Positions 9,684 through 18,773 of a stretch of DNA of 64,000 nt are shown here, piece by piece (positions within the stretch are counted from its first letter, which is position 1; each line of letters opens with the position of its first letter). The notes beneath the pieces are model-generated. The model had not been told where the DNA came from and made no database searches. It worked only from the letters and a program-made list of their open reading frames with translations. Where the stretch lies: the NCBI GenBank assembly GCA_027486585.1, contig JAIXOU010000118.1:38847-102846 (forward strand). The letters run 5' to 3'. Source of the stretch: Verrucomicrobiaceae bacterium (GTDB taxonomy: Bacteria > Verrucomicrobiota > Verrucomicrobiia > Verrucomicrobiales > Verrucomicrobiaceae). The position numbers and the translations under genes were made by a program.

Positions 9684-11237
9684 ATGAAGCGGCGTCACTT
9701 CATTTTGAGTAGCTCGGTAGCAGCTGTAGTGGGCTGTGATCGGCCTTCTGCGATGCCTGATTTGCAGAAGTTTTCGATGTCAGATGCGCTGGATGAATTG
9801 CAGAAGGGAAAGCTGAGTTCAGCCCAGTTGATGCAACATTATCTTCAGCGACTAGAGGCGCTGGATCGTACAGGACCAGAACTGAGGTCTGTCATCGAGC
9901 TGCATCCTGAAGCCTTAAAGATGGCTGCGCGCGCTGATGTTAAAAAGACAAACGGTTCACTGCATGGGCTGCCAATTCTGGTCAAGGATAACATCGAAAC
10001 CGCAGACGAGCTGTTGACTACGGCGGGATCTTTGGCTTTAGTGGAAGCTGCACGACCCCAGCACGACGCTGAAATCATCAAGCGTCTGCGAGCAGCTGGT
10101 GCGCTGATTTTTGGCAAAACGAATCTCAGTGAATGGGCGAATATCCGCAGTCGAGATTCATCCAGTGGCTGGAGTGCGCGTGGTGGCTTAACGAGAAACC
10201 CGCATCGGCTTAGCCATAGTGCCAGTGGTTCTAGCAGCGGCTCAGCCGTGGCTGTTGCTGCGGGTTTTTGTGCAGCGGCCATTGGCACGGAGACGAATGG
10301 ATCGATCATTAGCCCGGCTAGTGCTTGTGGTATTGTCGGACTCAAGCCGACGTTGGGAAAAGTCAGTCGCAGTGGCATCATCCCGATTTCCCATTGGCAG
10401 GATACAGCTGGGCCGATGACACGAACCGTGAGAGACGCAGCATTGCTGATGAACGTGCTTTCGGGGTATGATGCGCGTGATCCACAATCGGCAGAGGTCT
10501 CTCTTTCAGAGTACGTTGATCACACGGCTTTCATGGGGACAGAGGCGTTGCGTGGCGTCCGTCTTGGGGTCGTGCGCGATCTATCTGGGGACCATTTTGG
10601 CGTGCAGGCTTTGTTTGATCAGGCTCTGAGTCAGCTGCGTGCAGCGGGCGCGGTGATCGTTGATCCGATCACTCTGCGGAATCATCGCAAAGCCAGTGGC
10701 TTGGCATGGAGGTGTTTGCTGACAGAGTTTCGCTCAGACATCAACGCTTATTTAATCATGCGTGGTGGTGCGCTGAATTCACTGGCTGATGTCATTGCTT
10801 TCAATGAGGAGAATCGAGAGGCAGAGATGCCCTTCTTCGGTCAGGATTTATTTGAGGAAGCCGAGAGTCGATGCACCGATGAGATCTTGGCTGAGGCTGT
10901 TGAATTAAGAGCACTCGCTCGCAGATTGGCAGGTCCAGAAGGCATTGATCAAGCTCTCCGTGAGCATCGTTTAAACGCCTTGATTTGTCCGACCAATGAT
11001 CCGATTCAGCGCATCACTTTGGATCGTGGGGATGATCATGTGCGCGTTGCCAGTAGCCCTGCTGCCGTGGCAGGTTATCCGCATTTGACCGTCCCTATGG
11101 GGCAGGTGGATGGATTGCCGATTGGGCTGAGTTTCTTCGGTGCTGCTTGGTCTGAACCTCAGCTTTTAGCCTATGGAGATGCTTTTGAACGACAGATGCC
11201 CTCTTGGACGAAACGCCTGCCGCTTATGAAGCCATGA
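9684..11237 (+). CDS. Exported amidase, amidase-signature family
   Basis: Members of the amidase-signature family hydrolyse amide bonds with a Ser-cisSer-Lys triad. Here the lysine is K101 (PILVKDNIET), the cis-serine lies in SASGSSSGSA (about 184) and the nucleophile is S207 in TETNGSIISP. Length (517 residues) is usual for the family. The N-terminus MKRRHF followed by a hydrophobic stretch and VVGC suggests a Tat-type or lipoprotein signal, so the enzyme probably acts in the periplasm. The substrate cannot be told from sequence; some relatives annotated as Asp/Glu-tRNA amidotransferase A are cytoplasmic and lack the signal. The 3' end overlaps the convergent helicase gene by 14 bp. Confidence 0.9.
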   Translation: MKRRHFILSSSVAAVVGCDRPSAMPDLQKFSMSDALDELQKGKLSSAQLMQHYLQRLEALDRTGPELRSVIELHPEALKMAARADVKKTNGSLHGLPILVKDNIETADELLTTAGSLALVEAARPQHDAEIIKRLRAAGALIFGKTNLSEWANIRSRDSSSGWSARGGLTRNPHRLSHSASGSSSGSAVAVAAGFCAAAIGTETNGSIISPASACGIVGLKPTLGKVSRSGIIPISHWQDTAGPMTRTVRDAALLMNVLSGYDARDPQSAEVSLSEYVDHTAFMGTEALRGVRLGVVRDLSGDHFGVQALFDQALSQLRAAGAVIVDPITLRNHRKASGLAWRCLLTEFRSDINAYLIMRGGALNSLADVIAFNEENREAEMPFFGQDLFEEAESRCTDEILAEAVELRALARRLAGPEGIDQALREHRLNALICPTNDPIQRITLDRGDDHVRVASSPAAVAGYPHLTVPMGQVDGLPIGLSFFGAAWSEPQLLAYGDAFERQMPSWTKRLPLMKP

Positions 11238-13992
11238 GCAAGCGCTGAATATCTTCCTGGGTGAGTTGCAGCTTATCACTGCGACCCGATAGAAGACCTT
11301 CGATCAGGGCTGCCTTGGTTTTTTGCATGTCTAGAATGCGCTCCTCAATGGTGGATTGGCAGATAAGCTTGTGAATGAAAACGGGCTTGGTCTGGCCGAT
11401 TCGGTGAGCGCGATCGCTGGCCTGAGCTTCTGCGGCGGGGTTCCACCATGGATCATAATGGATCACGGTGTCAGCAGCGGTAAGGGTTAGGCCTGAACCA
11501 CCGGCTTTCAGGCTGATAAGAAACACCGGCACTTCACCATTTTGAAACTGTCTCATGGGTGTCTCACGATCCTGGGTCTGACCGGTGAGTTTGACGTAGC
11601 GTATGTTAGCTTTGTTAAGCTCCTCTTCGATGATGCCCAACATCTCCGTAAACTGGCTAAAGATCAGCACACGGTGGCCTTCGTCGATCAACTCAGGCAG
11701 CAGATCCTCCATGAGGAAGGCGGTCTTGGCTGAGGTCTCGATCTTCTTAGCTGCGTCGATTTTTAGCAACTGTGGGTGACAGCAGACTTGGCGGAGTTTG
11801 AGCAAAGCATCGAGCACAATGATCTGGCTGCGCTCCAGACCCTGATTGCTGATGGCCTCACGCACCCTTTGATCCATGGCGGCTCGGATGGTCTCATAGA
11901 GGTCGGTTTGCTCCTTATCCAGCTCAATCCGGTGGATGATCTCCGTCTTAGGCGGTAGGTCTTTGGCGACAGCGCTTTTGGTTCGGCGTAAAAGGAGTGG
12001 CTGAAGGCGGGCGCTGAGCTGAGTTTGGCGCTCGGTGTCGGCATCCCGCTCGATGGGGGTGCGGTAGTAATCGCGGAAGCTTTCAGCATCTCCGAGCAGT
12101 CCAGGCATGAGAAAGTGGTAAAGGCTCCAGAGCTCGCCCAAATGATTTTCCATGGGGGTGCCAGTGATGCAGAGGCGCTGGCGTGCCTTGAGACTGCTGC
12201 AGACTTGGGCGGCCTTACTCTTGGGGTTCTTAATGTTCTGGGCCTCATCCAGAGCCACGACATGCCAGTCGATCTCGCGCAAGATCTCTGCATCCCGAAC
12301 AATCAGCGGGTAAGAGGTGACGACGAGGTCATGCTTGGTAATGCGTCTAAAATCTGACTGGCGATCATCTCCATGCAGAAGCAGGACATTGAGCTCTGGG
12401 GTGAATTTAGCGGCCTCCCGAGCCCAATTGCGGATGACCGAAGTTGGGGCCAAAATCAGACTTGGGAGTTCGGTCCGACCTGCATTTTTTTCCATCAGCA
12501 AATGTGCCAGCGTTTGCATGGTTTTACCCAGGCCCATGTCATCTGCCAGGATGCCGTGCAGGCCAAACTCTCGCAGGAATTGCAGCCAAGAGAGCCCTTC
12601 ACGCTGATAGGGCCGGAGATCTGCCTTTAATCCGGCGGGTGGGTCGACGAGTAGCATCTCTTTGAATCCCGCTAGTCGCTTTTGCAGTACAGCTAACTCC
12701 GCTGGCGCGCGGATGGGTAAGCCCTCTAGACTGCTGCTGAGTTGGGCCGCGCGCAGTTTATCCACCTGCAATTTACCATCTTTTCGCGTGGGTCGGGTGG
12801 TTAATAGCTCGTCCAGAAAACGCAGTAGCACCAGCAGCCGGCGCGCTGGCACCGAGAGCACCGGATTACCCGCACCAGGGAGAGACAGCAGAAATTGCTG
12901 ATCCAGATTTTGCTCTAGCACCGCTGGTGTTAGCCCCTGATCAATGCAATCGACCAGCAATGGCACGAGAGAGATCCGTTGACCCTCCAATTCAATGCCG
13001 AGATCCAAAGAGAAATGGTCGCGGCCAGCTGCATCACTTTCCAGATCGGTGAACCAGGCATCTTCCGTGGCTTCATGGATGATGAAGCCAAAGTCCTCAC
13101 TGACTTCTACCTGCCAGCCATCTTCACGCAGCAAGGGCACACGATCCCGCAAAAAGGCAGACCAAAAGACGGCTTGTTTTGTCTCGGGCACGGACATCAG
13201 CACATGCAAGGACTCAGCGGCCTGCGCGTCTGGGATGGCCTGAGTTAGCGGCATCATGCCAGCCTGGGACAGGTCAGCGATGAGTAGTCGCTCCATGCGC
13301 AAATTTCGAGTTAAAGTCATGACTTGCCCGTTTTCATCCTTCCAGCGTGCGCCTGTGCCACGGCCCTGCATTTGAAAGGTCTCGGCACAGCCTTCATAGC
13401 TCACGCAGGGCTCAGCGATGCCGATGCTCATCTTACTATTGAGTAGCGAACTTCGCCCTGCTTTCAAATGGGGGCGCTCGATGCTAAGCCTGCGCAAACG
13501 TAAGATCGGATGCAGTTTGTCATTGCTCACCGAGATTGCCTTTTCCTCGCCTGAGGCCGTGCCGCTGACACCATCTTCTCCCACGCTGCCCTGGCCTGGG
13601 CGCGCTATCTTTTCGATTAAAGTGCGCTCACTTTCCTGCTCAAAGACCATCATGAGTGCTGCCGCATGATCGCACAGATGGCGTGAGTGACAGGTACACT
13701 CGGTGGTGAGATGGAGGTCACCATTTTCAGCTAACTTTAGTCGCAGTCTTGTTTCCTGATAAGTCTGGTTGCTGCGTCCAACTTCGCCTAAAATTTCCAT
13801 CTCATTTTTATTGATGATGATGGCCCGGGCCACTTGGGTGTGTGCTTTGAGGTGCTTCACCGCCTGCTCAATGAGTGGCCTGCGAAAAAGCCACATCCAA
13901 GACTTACGACGCACTTGGGACCAGAGCTGGGGGAAAGGAAAGAGTTCAGACACGCGGGCATTCTGGCATAGCGCTTGAGGCTGGTGAAGCAA
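11224..13992 (-). CDS. SWIM zinc finger / SNF2-family DEAD-like helicase
   Basis: This 922-residue protein has an N-terminal SWIM zinc finger (C99, C101, C107, H109), a middle region with no clear family, and a C-terminal Snf2 core. The core shows ILADDMGLGKT (motif I), ALDEAQNIKN (motif II), TGTPMENHLGELWSL (motif III region), and in the second RecA lobe VLIFSQFTEML, SLKAGGSGLTLTAADTV and the DRAHRIGQ motif VI. Such bacterial HepA/Snf2 proteins are ATP-driven DNA translocases that remodel nucleoprotein or aid transcription recycling. An ATG at 13992 gives the longest form; a GTG at 13953 (VSELFPFP) is an alternative. The gene ends inside the last codons of the amidase gene. Confidence 0.95.
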   Translation of the reverse strand: MLHQPQALCQNARVSELFPFPQLWSQVRRKSWMWLFRRPLIEQAVKHLKAHTQVARAIIINKNEMEILGEVGRSNQTYQETRLRLKLAENGDLHLTTECTCHSRHLCDHAAALMMVFEQESERTLIEKIARPGQGSVGEDGVSGTASGEEKAISVSNDKLHPILRLRRLSIERPHLKAGRSSLLNSKMSIGIAEPCVSYEGCAETFQMQGRGTGARWKDENGQVMTLTRNLRMERLLIADLSQAGMMPLTQAIPDAQAAESLHVLMSVPETKQAVFWSAFLRDRVPLLREDGWQVEVSEDFGFIIHEATEDAWFTDLESDAAGRDHFSLDLGIELEGQRISLVPLLVDCIDQGLTPAVLEQNLDQQFLLSLPGAGNPVLSVPARRLLVLLRFLDELLTTRPTRKDGKLQVDKLRAAQLSSSLEGLPIRAPAELAVLQKRLAGFKEMLLVDPPAGLKADLRPYQREGLSWLQFLREFGLHGILADDMGLGKTMQTLAHLLMEKNAGRTELPSLILAPTSVIRNWAREAAKFTPELNVLLLHGDDRQSDFRRITKHDLVVTSYPLIVRDAEILREIDWHVVALDEAQNIKNPKSKAAQVCSSLKARQRLCITGTPMENHLGELWSLYHFLMPGLLGDAESFRDYYRTPIERDADTERQTQLSARLQPLLLRRTKSAVAKDLPPKTEIIHRIELDKEQTDLYETIRAAMDQRVREAISNQGLERSQIIVLDALLKLRQVCCHPQLLKIDAAKKIETSAKTAFLMEDLLPELIDEGHRVLIFSQFTEMLGIIEEELNKANIRYVKLTGQTQDRETPMRQFQNGEVPVFLISLKAGGSGLTLTAADTVIHYDPWWNPAAEAQASDRAHRIGQTKPVFIHKLICQSTIEERILDMQKTKAALIEGLLSGRSDKLQLTQEDIQRLLMAS

Positions 13993-14016
13993 GGGACAAG
14001 TCTGTCAAACATAAGA

Positions 14017-14090
14017 CAACCCTGTCGGAAACTGGCGCTCAAGAAGAAAATCCCAAAAACCTGAGGCCAATCTTTGATCCGACAGGGTTG
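14017..14090. repeat. 13-bp perfect inverted repeat in a divergent intergenic region
   Basis: CAACCCTGTCGGA (14017-14029) is the exact reverse complement of TCCGACAGGGTTG (14078-14090), with 48 bases between the arms. It lies between the starts of the SNF2 helicase (minus) and the L,D-transpeptidase-like gene (plus). The spacing is too wide for a simple terminator; a two-site operator or the ends of a small decayed element are both possible. Confidence 0.6.
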
Positions 14091-14174
14091 ATTTGATGCT
14101 TATATTCGCCAGCAGTAGGCACGAGCAATGCTGAAATCAGATGCTCAAGGCAAAAAACTTTTTCTTGTTCGCTC

Positions 14175-14948
14175 ATGGTGATGACACTCTCTCGTAACTC
14201 TTTTTTTCAGGCCTCATGGAGCGTTCTGTTGGTCTTGTTCATGACGGCTTTGATGGGCGATCATGCAAAGGCCCAGGTCCCGAGTTCGGCGCGCCAGCTC
14301 ATCGTTAGCAAAGCCGCGACTTGGAACTCCAATACAGCGATCTTGCAGTGCTATCAGCGCGCCTCAGCCGGTGCTCCATGGCAGCCTGTCTTTGCCAAAT
14401 CGGTGCCAGTTTTACTGGGCCGCTCTGGCTTGGCTTGGGGACGTGGTGTGTTCAATCCACCACAGAACGGTATTCCTGCCAAAGTGGAAAAAGATTGGCG
14501 TGCCCCCGCTGGCGTCTTTCAGCTAGGAATGCTTTTTGGCAATGCGGCTAAAGCTCCCAGCGGAACGCGCTGGCCTTATTTACAGGTCGGCCCTTGGGAT
14601 GCTTATGTGGATGATTCTACCAATCCCTATTACAACCAGCATGTACGTGTTAATCCCCGCAATGTTCCGCCATGGTTTGAAAAACAAAAGATGCGATTGG
14701 GAGATGACGCCTACAAATGGATGCTGGAGATCCGCCACAATCAAAAACCTGCCGCGCCAGGCTATGGCAGTGCCATTTTTTTCCATGTCCGCCGTGGCCC
14801 TACAAAGCCCAGTGCAGGCTGCACAACCATGGCCGTAGAGAACTTGGAGCGCATGCTTCGTTGGTTAGATCCAAAGGCCTATCCACATTATGTTCTTTTA
14901 CCTCAGCCTGATTATGAGTATTTAAAGGCAGCGTGGCTTTTGCCATAG
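14175..14948 (+). CDS. Secreted L,D-transpeptidase (YkuD) family protein
   Basis: YkuD-fold enzymes make 3-3 peptidoglycan cross-links or attach proteins to the wall through a cysteine in an H-x(n)-S/T-x-G-C motif. Here the motif is FFHVRRGPTKPSAGCTTM near residues 200-220, with the expected His and Cys; the usual 'SHGC' is 'SAGC', as in a YkuD subgroup. An N-terminal hydrophobic segment (about residues 10-33) ending in AKA-Q fits a cleaved signal peptide, so the protein works in the periplasm. Length is 257 residues. The next gene starts 12 bases after its stop and is probably cotranscribed. Confidence 0.82.
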   Translation: MVMTLSRNSFFQASWSVLLVLFMTALMGDHAKAQVPSSARQLIVSKAATWNSNTAILQCYQRASAGAPWQPVFAKSVPVLLGRSGLAWGRGVFNPPQNGIPAKVEKDWRAPAGVFQLGMLFGNAAKAPSGTRWPYLQVGPWDAYVDDSTNPYYNQHVRVNPRNVPPWFEKQKMRLGDDAYKWMLEIRHNQKPAAPGYGSAIFFHVRRGPTKPSAGCTTMAVENLERMLRWLDPKAYPHYVLLPQPDYEYLKAAWLLP

Positions 14949-14960
14949 CCTAACCAACTC

Positions 14961-15842
14961 ATGATCCGCCCTTGCCTCTTCGTCTCCTTGTCTTTCATCG
15001 CGGCTGCATTTGCTGTCGATGAGCCCGCTTTAAAGCCAGTCTTTGGCACGCAGCGTTACGTTGAATACATTCCAGGTGAACTGCCGTTGGTGCTATCCGC
15101 ACCGCATGGTGGCCTGCTGAAGCCAAAGTCGGTCGCCGATCGTACCTATGGTGTGGTGGATTCAGATGCCAATACGCAAGATCTGGCCAGGCGAATCGCC
15201 GCAGAAGTGAAAAAGCAGACAGGTAAGTCTCTGGATCTGGTCATCAGTCATCTGCACCGCAGTAAACTAGACCCAAACCGTGAGATTAAAGAGGCTGCGC
15301 AGGGTGATAAAACCGCTGAGAAGATCTGGCAAGAATACCATAGCTACATTGAACAGGCGGTGAAGACATCTGGGGCTCGCCATGGGCGCGTCTTCTTCAT
15401 TGATCTGCATGGACAGAATCACAAAGACATCCGCGTCGAGCTTGGCTACATGCATCGAGCCACCGATCTGGCCAAACCGATAGCTGAGATCAACAGCGCC
15501 GAGTTTATCAAGACTGGTTCCATTGAACTCCTCTCCCAGCTCAATCCAACTGTCCCCTATGCTGATCTGCTTTTTGGACCTGAAAGTCTGGGCGCTATGC
15601 TTGAGCAGCGTGGCTTTCAGGCTACACCAAGTCCGCGCATGGTTGTGCCCACTGAACCCTATTTCCGTGGCGGTTACACTGTGGATCGTCACGTCAATGC
15701 GTCGGCAAATTTCGCTGGTCTTCAGATCGAAGCCAATCGCATCCGCCTCCGTGATTCCCCCGAGAATCGCCAAAAGTTTGCCGAAGCACTCGTTCAGACC
15801 TTGCGCATTTACATTCCCAAATGGCTGAAGGTTGAGCTGTAG
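14961..15842 (+). CDS. Secreted N-formylglutamate-amidohydrolase-like protein
   Basis: The family fold is a zinc-dependent amidohydrolase related to carboxypeptidases; classical members cleave N-formyl-L-glutamate in histidine degradation. Family-like features are LPLVLSAPHGG near residue 50, VVDSDANTQDLA, VISHLHRSKLDPNRE near residue 95, and FFIDLHGQ near residue 150. A signal peptide (MIRPCLFVSL to AFA) precedes the mature part, so this copy acts outside the cytoplasm. That argues against the histidine pathway, and no hut genes are nearby. With a transpeptidase-like gene 12 bases upstream, a role on cell-wall peptides is conceivable but is only inference. Confidence 0.75.
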   Translation: MIRPCLFVSLSFIAAAFAVDEPALKPVFGTQRYVEYIPGELPLVLSAPHGGLLKPKSVADRTYGVVDSDANTQDLARRIAAEVKKQTGKSLDLVISHLHRSKLDPNREIKEAAQGDKTAEKIWQEYHSYIEQAVKTSGARHGRVFFIDLHGQNHKDIRVELGYMHRATDLAKPIAEINSAEFIKTGSIELLSQLNPTVPYADLLFGPESLGAMLEQRGFQATPSPRMVVPTEPYFRGGYTVDRHVNASANFAGLQIEANRIRLRDSPENRQKFAEALVQTLRIYIPKWLKVEL

Positions 15843-15952
15843 GTCTTCGTGCGAAGGCTTTTGGTGAATTCTCAGGTTTCTGAGTGGAGAATGTTCATCT
15901 GGGAATCTGGAATCGTGATGTCATTTTTGGGAAGCTGTTGTTTGGTGGCAAC

Positions 15953-17323
15953 ATGATCGAGACTTTCTCCGAATCTTCTGAGCAACACGATGGCCAAGAG
16001 GCGCCGTTGTTTGTGCGCTATGCTAAGCTGGGGTTGGCTCTAGCTTGCGTTGCGATTGTTGGCTGCGTGGGGTTTGTGCTATGGTCACAGGCTGAGCCAG
16101 AGGATCTTCAAGAGCAGACCGTCAGGCCGAATCGGGTCTTTGAGATGGCTGCACGCTATGCCGTGGGGTTGAAGGCTTTCATGGAGCTGGCAGGGCCCTG
16201 GAATGCAGCACTGACAGAGCCGATCCTCCAGGATTTGGCCAAGGTATCACCCAAGAAACAAGATGTGCTGCGCCAGCTCATTTTAAAAGGATGGTTGACG
16301 AACGAATGGCCTTCCGAATCTGCTTTGGCTGCTGTCGCGGAGTCAGAGACGGTATTGAAAGAAGATGTGGTGACTTTAGGTCAGATGAAATCAGTAAAAC
16401 TGCCAATCACGGATGAGCGTTGGCTGAAACTGAAGAAACGTCATGGTTGGATGGCTGAACTGTCAAGGGCACAGACACTGCCTGCGGATGATGTGGCTCG
16501 GCAGGTGGTCATGCAGCAGGCGATGCGGACGATGATGGTCATGCTGGCTTTTGGTCTATTCGGTTTTTTGGCCGCGATGGGTGGTTTGGTGCTTTTTGTG
16601 TTGGCCTTGCTGCGTTGGCGTGATGGAAGGCTGAAATTCACGCTGTCTGCGATCACTCGCCCTGAAGGTGGGCTTCTATTGGAGGGCTTTGCGGTTTACA
16701 TGGTCTTGTTTTTAATCTTGCCTAATGTGTCGCGATTTGTGTTCGCAGACATGCCCAGAACCTTTCATTACTTGATTGCATTCCTGGCTTTGATTGCGGG
16801 GTTTCTTTGGCCGCTTTGGCGCGGGATGAAGCGTGAGTCGTGGTGCGTAGCTTTGGGGCTGCATGCAGGGAAGGGGATAATGCGTGAAATGACTGCGGGC
16901 ATTCTCGGATGGCTGGCTTGCCTGCCATTGCTTGTCTTGGGCATGATTGCGGCCTCATGGATTGTGAAGCTGACAGGCGTGTCGCCAGAGCATCCAATCA
17001 CGGATGCCTTCTCCGGCAGTGTAGGAGTCAAAATTAGCGCGGTTCTTCTGGCTGTCGTCTGGGCACCCATCTCTGAAGAGATGATGTTTCGTGGCCTTTT
17101 GTTCCCAGGGTTGTCGGCTTGGCTGCGCTGGGTTTTGGGGGCACTAGGCGGTGCGTTTATTTTTGCCGTGATTCATCCGCAGGGCTGGGCTGGTGTGCCC
17201 GCCATCATGGCGCTGGCGATGGCTTTTTCACTCCTGCGAATGTGGCGTCAGAGTCTTATTGCGCCTATGACGGCGCATGCTTTGAACAATGGCATTCTAT
17301 GCGTTCTTTTGCTGAGTATATGA
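15953..17323 (+). CDS. CPBP-family intramembrane protease
   Basis: CPBP (Abi/CAAX) proteases are multi-pass membrane glutamic or metal-type endopeptidases. Signature motifs are present in the C-terminal half: ISEEMMFRGLLFPG (motif 1, EExxxR), FAVIHPQGW (motif 2, with the conserved His) and AHALNNGI (motif 3). The N-terminal third holds one membrane segment followed by a soluble region of about 130 residues before the remaining helices, a longer N-terminus than the minimal family. A GTG at 15884 gives a longer frame, but the ATG at 15953 fits better because the first helix then sits near the N-terminus. The substrate is unknown. Confidence 0.85.
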   Translation: MIETFSESSEQHDGQEAPLFVRYAKLGLALACVAIVGCVGFVLWSQAEPEDLQEQTVRPNRVFEMAARYAVGLKAFMELAGPWNAALTEPILQDLAKVSPKKQDVLRQLILKGWLTNEWPSESALAAVAESETVLKEDVVTLGQMKSVKLPITDERWLKLKKRHGWMAELSRAQTLPADDVARQVVMQQAMRTMMVMLAFGLFGFLAAMGGLVLFVLALLRWRDGRLKFTLSAITRPEGGLLLEGFAVYMVLFLILPNVSRFVFADMPRTFHYLIAFLALIAGFLWPLWRGMKRESWCVALGLHAGKGIMREMTAGILGWLACLPLLVLGMIAASWIVKLTGVSPEHPITDAFSGSVGVKISAVLLAVVWAPISEEMMFRGLLFPGLSAWLRWVLGALGGAFIFAVIHPQGWAGVPAIMALAMAFSLLRMWRQSLIAPMTAHALNNGILCVLLLSI

Positions 17324-17327
17324 GTTA

Positions 17328-17963
17328 CTAAGCCGACACGATTTGCCCGTGATCGAGCCGCAGTCGGAGCTGGCCAAGCGCGTTTGCCTCGCTGCTGGAA
17401 TGGGTGACGTGTAAGACGGTCAGAGCGTGTTTGCTTTGCAGGGTGCGCAGCAGAGTCATGGCATCCTCACGCGTTGACTCGTCTAGGGCAGACAGAGGCT
17501 CGTCCAAGAGCAACACTCTTGGCTGGGCGGCAAGGGCCCGTGCCAGGGCAACACGTTGTTTTTCACCGCCTGATAGTTGCTCTGGCAGCCGCTCTAAGAT
17601 GTGCGTGATGCGGAGATCTTCGGCAAGTTGCTGGATGAGAGTCTCATCACTGAGTCCACGCATTTGTAGGGCAAAACTGAGCTGAGCTTTGACTCGGCGT
17701 CCTGGAAAAAGGGCAAGATCTTGGGGCACATAACCGATGCGGCGCTCTCGCGGTTCCAAAAGAGTTACGTCTCGGTCATCCAGGAAGATTTGCCCTTGGC
17801 TTGGTTGGCGCAGGCCACAGAGAATCTCTAGCAGTGAGGTCTTGCCACACCCAGTGCTGCCCATGAGCACCGCGTAGGTATTGTCTGGGATCGTCAAGGA
17901 TACGTCATGCAGGCTGAAGCCCGCGCCGGGGGCCTTCCATGAGATATTTTTGAGTGAGATCAC
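17328..17963 (-). CDS. modC: Molybdate-type ABC transporter ATP-binding protein
   Basis: The ATPase shows Walker A (GSTGCGKTSLL), the Q-loop region (GYVPQDLALFPG), the ABC signature (LSGGEKQRVALARALA) and Walker B (VLLLDEPLSALD) with a downstream switch His (HVTHS). It pairs with the ModB-like permease immediately upstream. The GTG at 17963 lies 14 bases after the permease stop and avoids the 50-bp overlap of the longest frame (18026). The protein is short (about 211 residues) and has no C-terminal TOBE/MOP domain, unlike E. coli ModC. Molybdate or tungstate import is inferred from the permease type; other oxyanions cannot be excluded. Confidence 0.8.
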   Translation of the reverse strand: MISLKNISWKAPGAGFSLHDVSLTIPDNTYAVLMGSTGCGKTSLLEILCGLRQPSQGQIFLDDRDVTLLEPRERRIGYVPQDLALFPGRRVKAQLSFALQMRGLSDETLIQQLAEDLRITHILERLPEQLSGGEKQRVALARALAAQPRVLLLDEPLSALDESTREDAMTLLRTLQSKHALTVLHVTHSSSEANALGQLRLRLDHGQIVSA

Positions 17964-17976
17964 TGGGACTGTGAGA

Positions 17977-18744
17977 TTAAACTTTTTCTCCTGTGGCACG
18001 CACGGCGACGAGGACAATGACCGCAATAAGGATCATGGCCAGACTGACCGTGACGGCTGAGTCAAGATTGCCGACACTGAGCTCAAGCCAGACAGTGGTG
18101 GGTAGCACTTCGGTTCTCATACGAGTCGCTCCTGCAAAGACGAGGATAGGCCCGAACTCGCCCAAACTGCGAGCCCAGGCGATGCAAAAGGCTGCCAGCA
18201 TGCCGCGCCGTGCAGTGGGCAAAGCGACGTGCCAAAAGGATTGAAAACGTGTGGCACCGAGAGTGAGGGCGACTTCCTCGGGTCGGGCAGATAGGTGATC
18301 AAAGGTGCCGCGCATGGTGCGTATGGCGAAGGCGGCAGCGACGACGAATTGGGCTAAAACAACTCCGGCAATCGTGTAGGTGAATGAGATAACCTGTTCA
18401 ATGCTTCGGCCAATCGATGTCTGAAAAAAGATCAGCAGACAAATGCCAACCACCATGGGAGGCAGCACGATGGGGATGTCCAGCGCAGCGTCCAGCAGCG
18501 TTTTGCCTCGGAACTGACACCGCGCCATGAAATAACCGATGGGCACCGCAAAGAGTAAGGCGATGGCTGCCGCTGCGGTGCAGGTCAGAAGACTGAGTGC
18601 CGTGGCATAACGGATTTCTGGTTTCATCACCGTTTGCAGCCAGACTTCTGGTGGGCTGTAGGCAGCTGTAGCCCCTAGCAAAAGCAGCCAAAACAACAGA
18701 TAGGCTGTTGTGATGACTGCTAAGCAAAGCCAGAACGTGCGCAT
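17977..18744 (-). CDS. modB: Molybdate-type ABC transporter permease
   Basis: This 255-residue polytopic membrane protein is a binding-protein-dependent permease. The cytoplasmic coupling (EAA) loop reads EEVALTLGATRFQSFWHVALP, followed by ARSLGEFGP, which is typical of the ModB/CysT group, and PIVLPPMVVG earlier. About six membrane segments are apparent. It is followed by the ATPase gene; the periplasmic binding protein (ModA) that such a pair normally needs is not in this window. The gene starts 30 bases downstream of obgE on the same strand. Confidence 0.85.
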   Translation of the reverse strand: MRTFWLCLAVITTAYLLFWLLLLGATAAYSPPEVWLQTVMKPEIRYATALSLLTCTAAAAIALLFAVPIGYFMARCQFRGKTLLDAALDIPIVLPPMVVGICLLIFFQTSIGRSIEQVISFTYTIAGVVLAQFVVAAAFAIRTMRGTFDHLSARPEEVALTLGATRFQSFWHVALPTARRGMLAAFCIAWARSLGEFGPILVFAGATRMRTEVLPTTVWLELSVGNLDSAVTVSLAMILIAVIVLVAVRATGEKV

Positions 18745-18773
18745 GTTTCTGGTTGAAGGCGGGGTGTCTCAAA

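Noticed and set aside
17964..18026. 21-codon N-terminal extension of the molybdate ATPase
   Set aside because: It overlaps the permease gene and is not needed for the ATPase fold; GTG 17963 fits the operon spacing.
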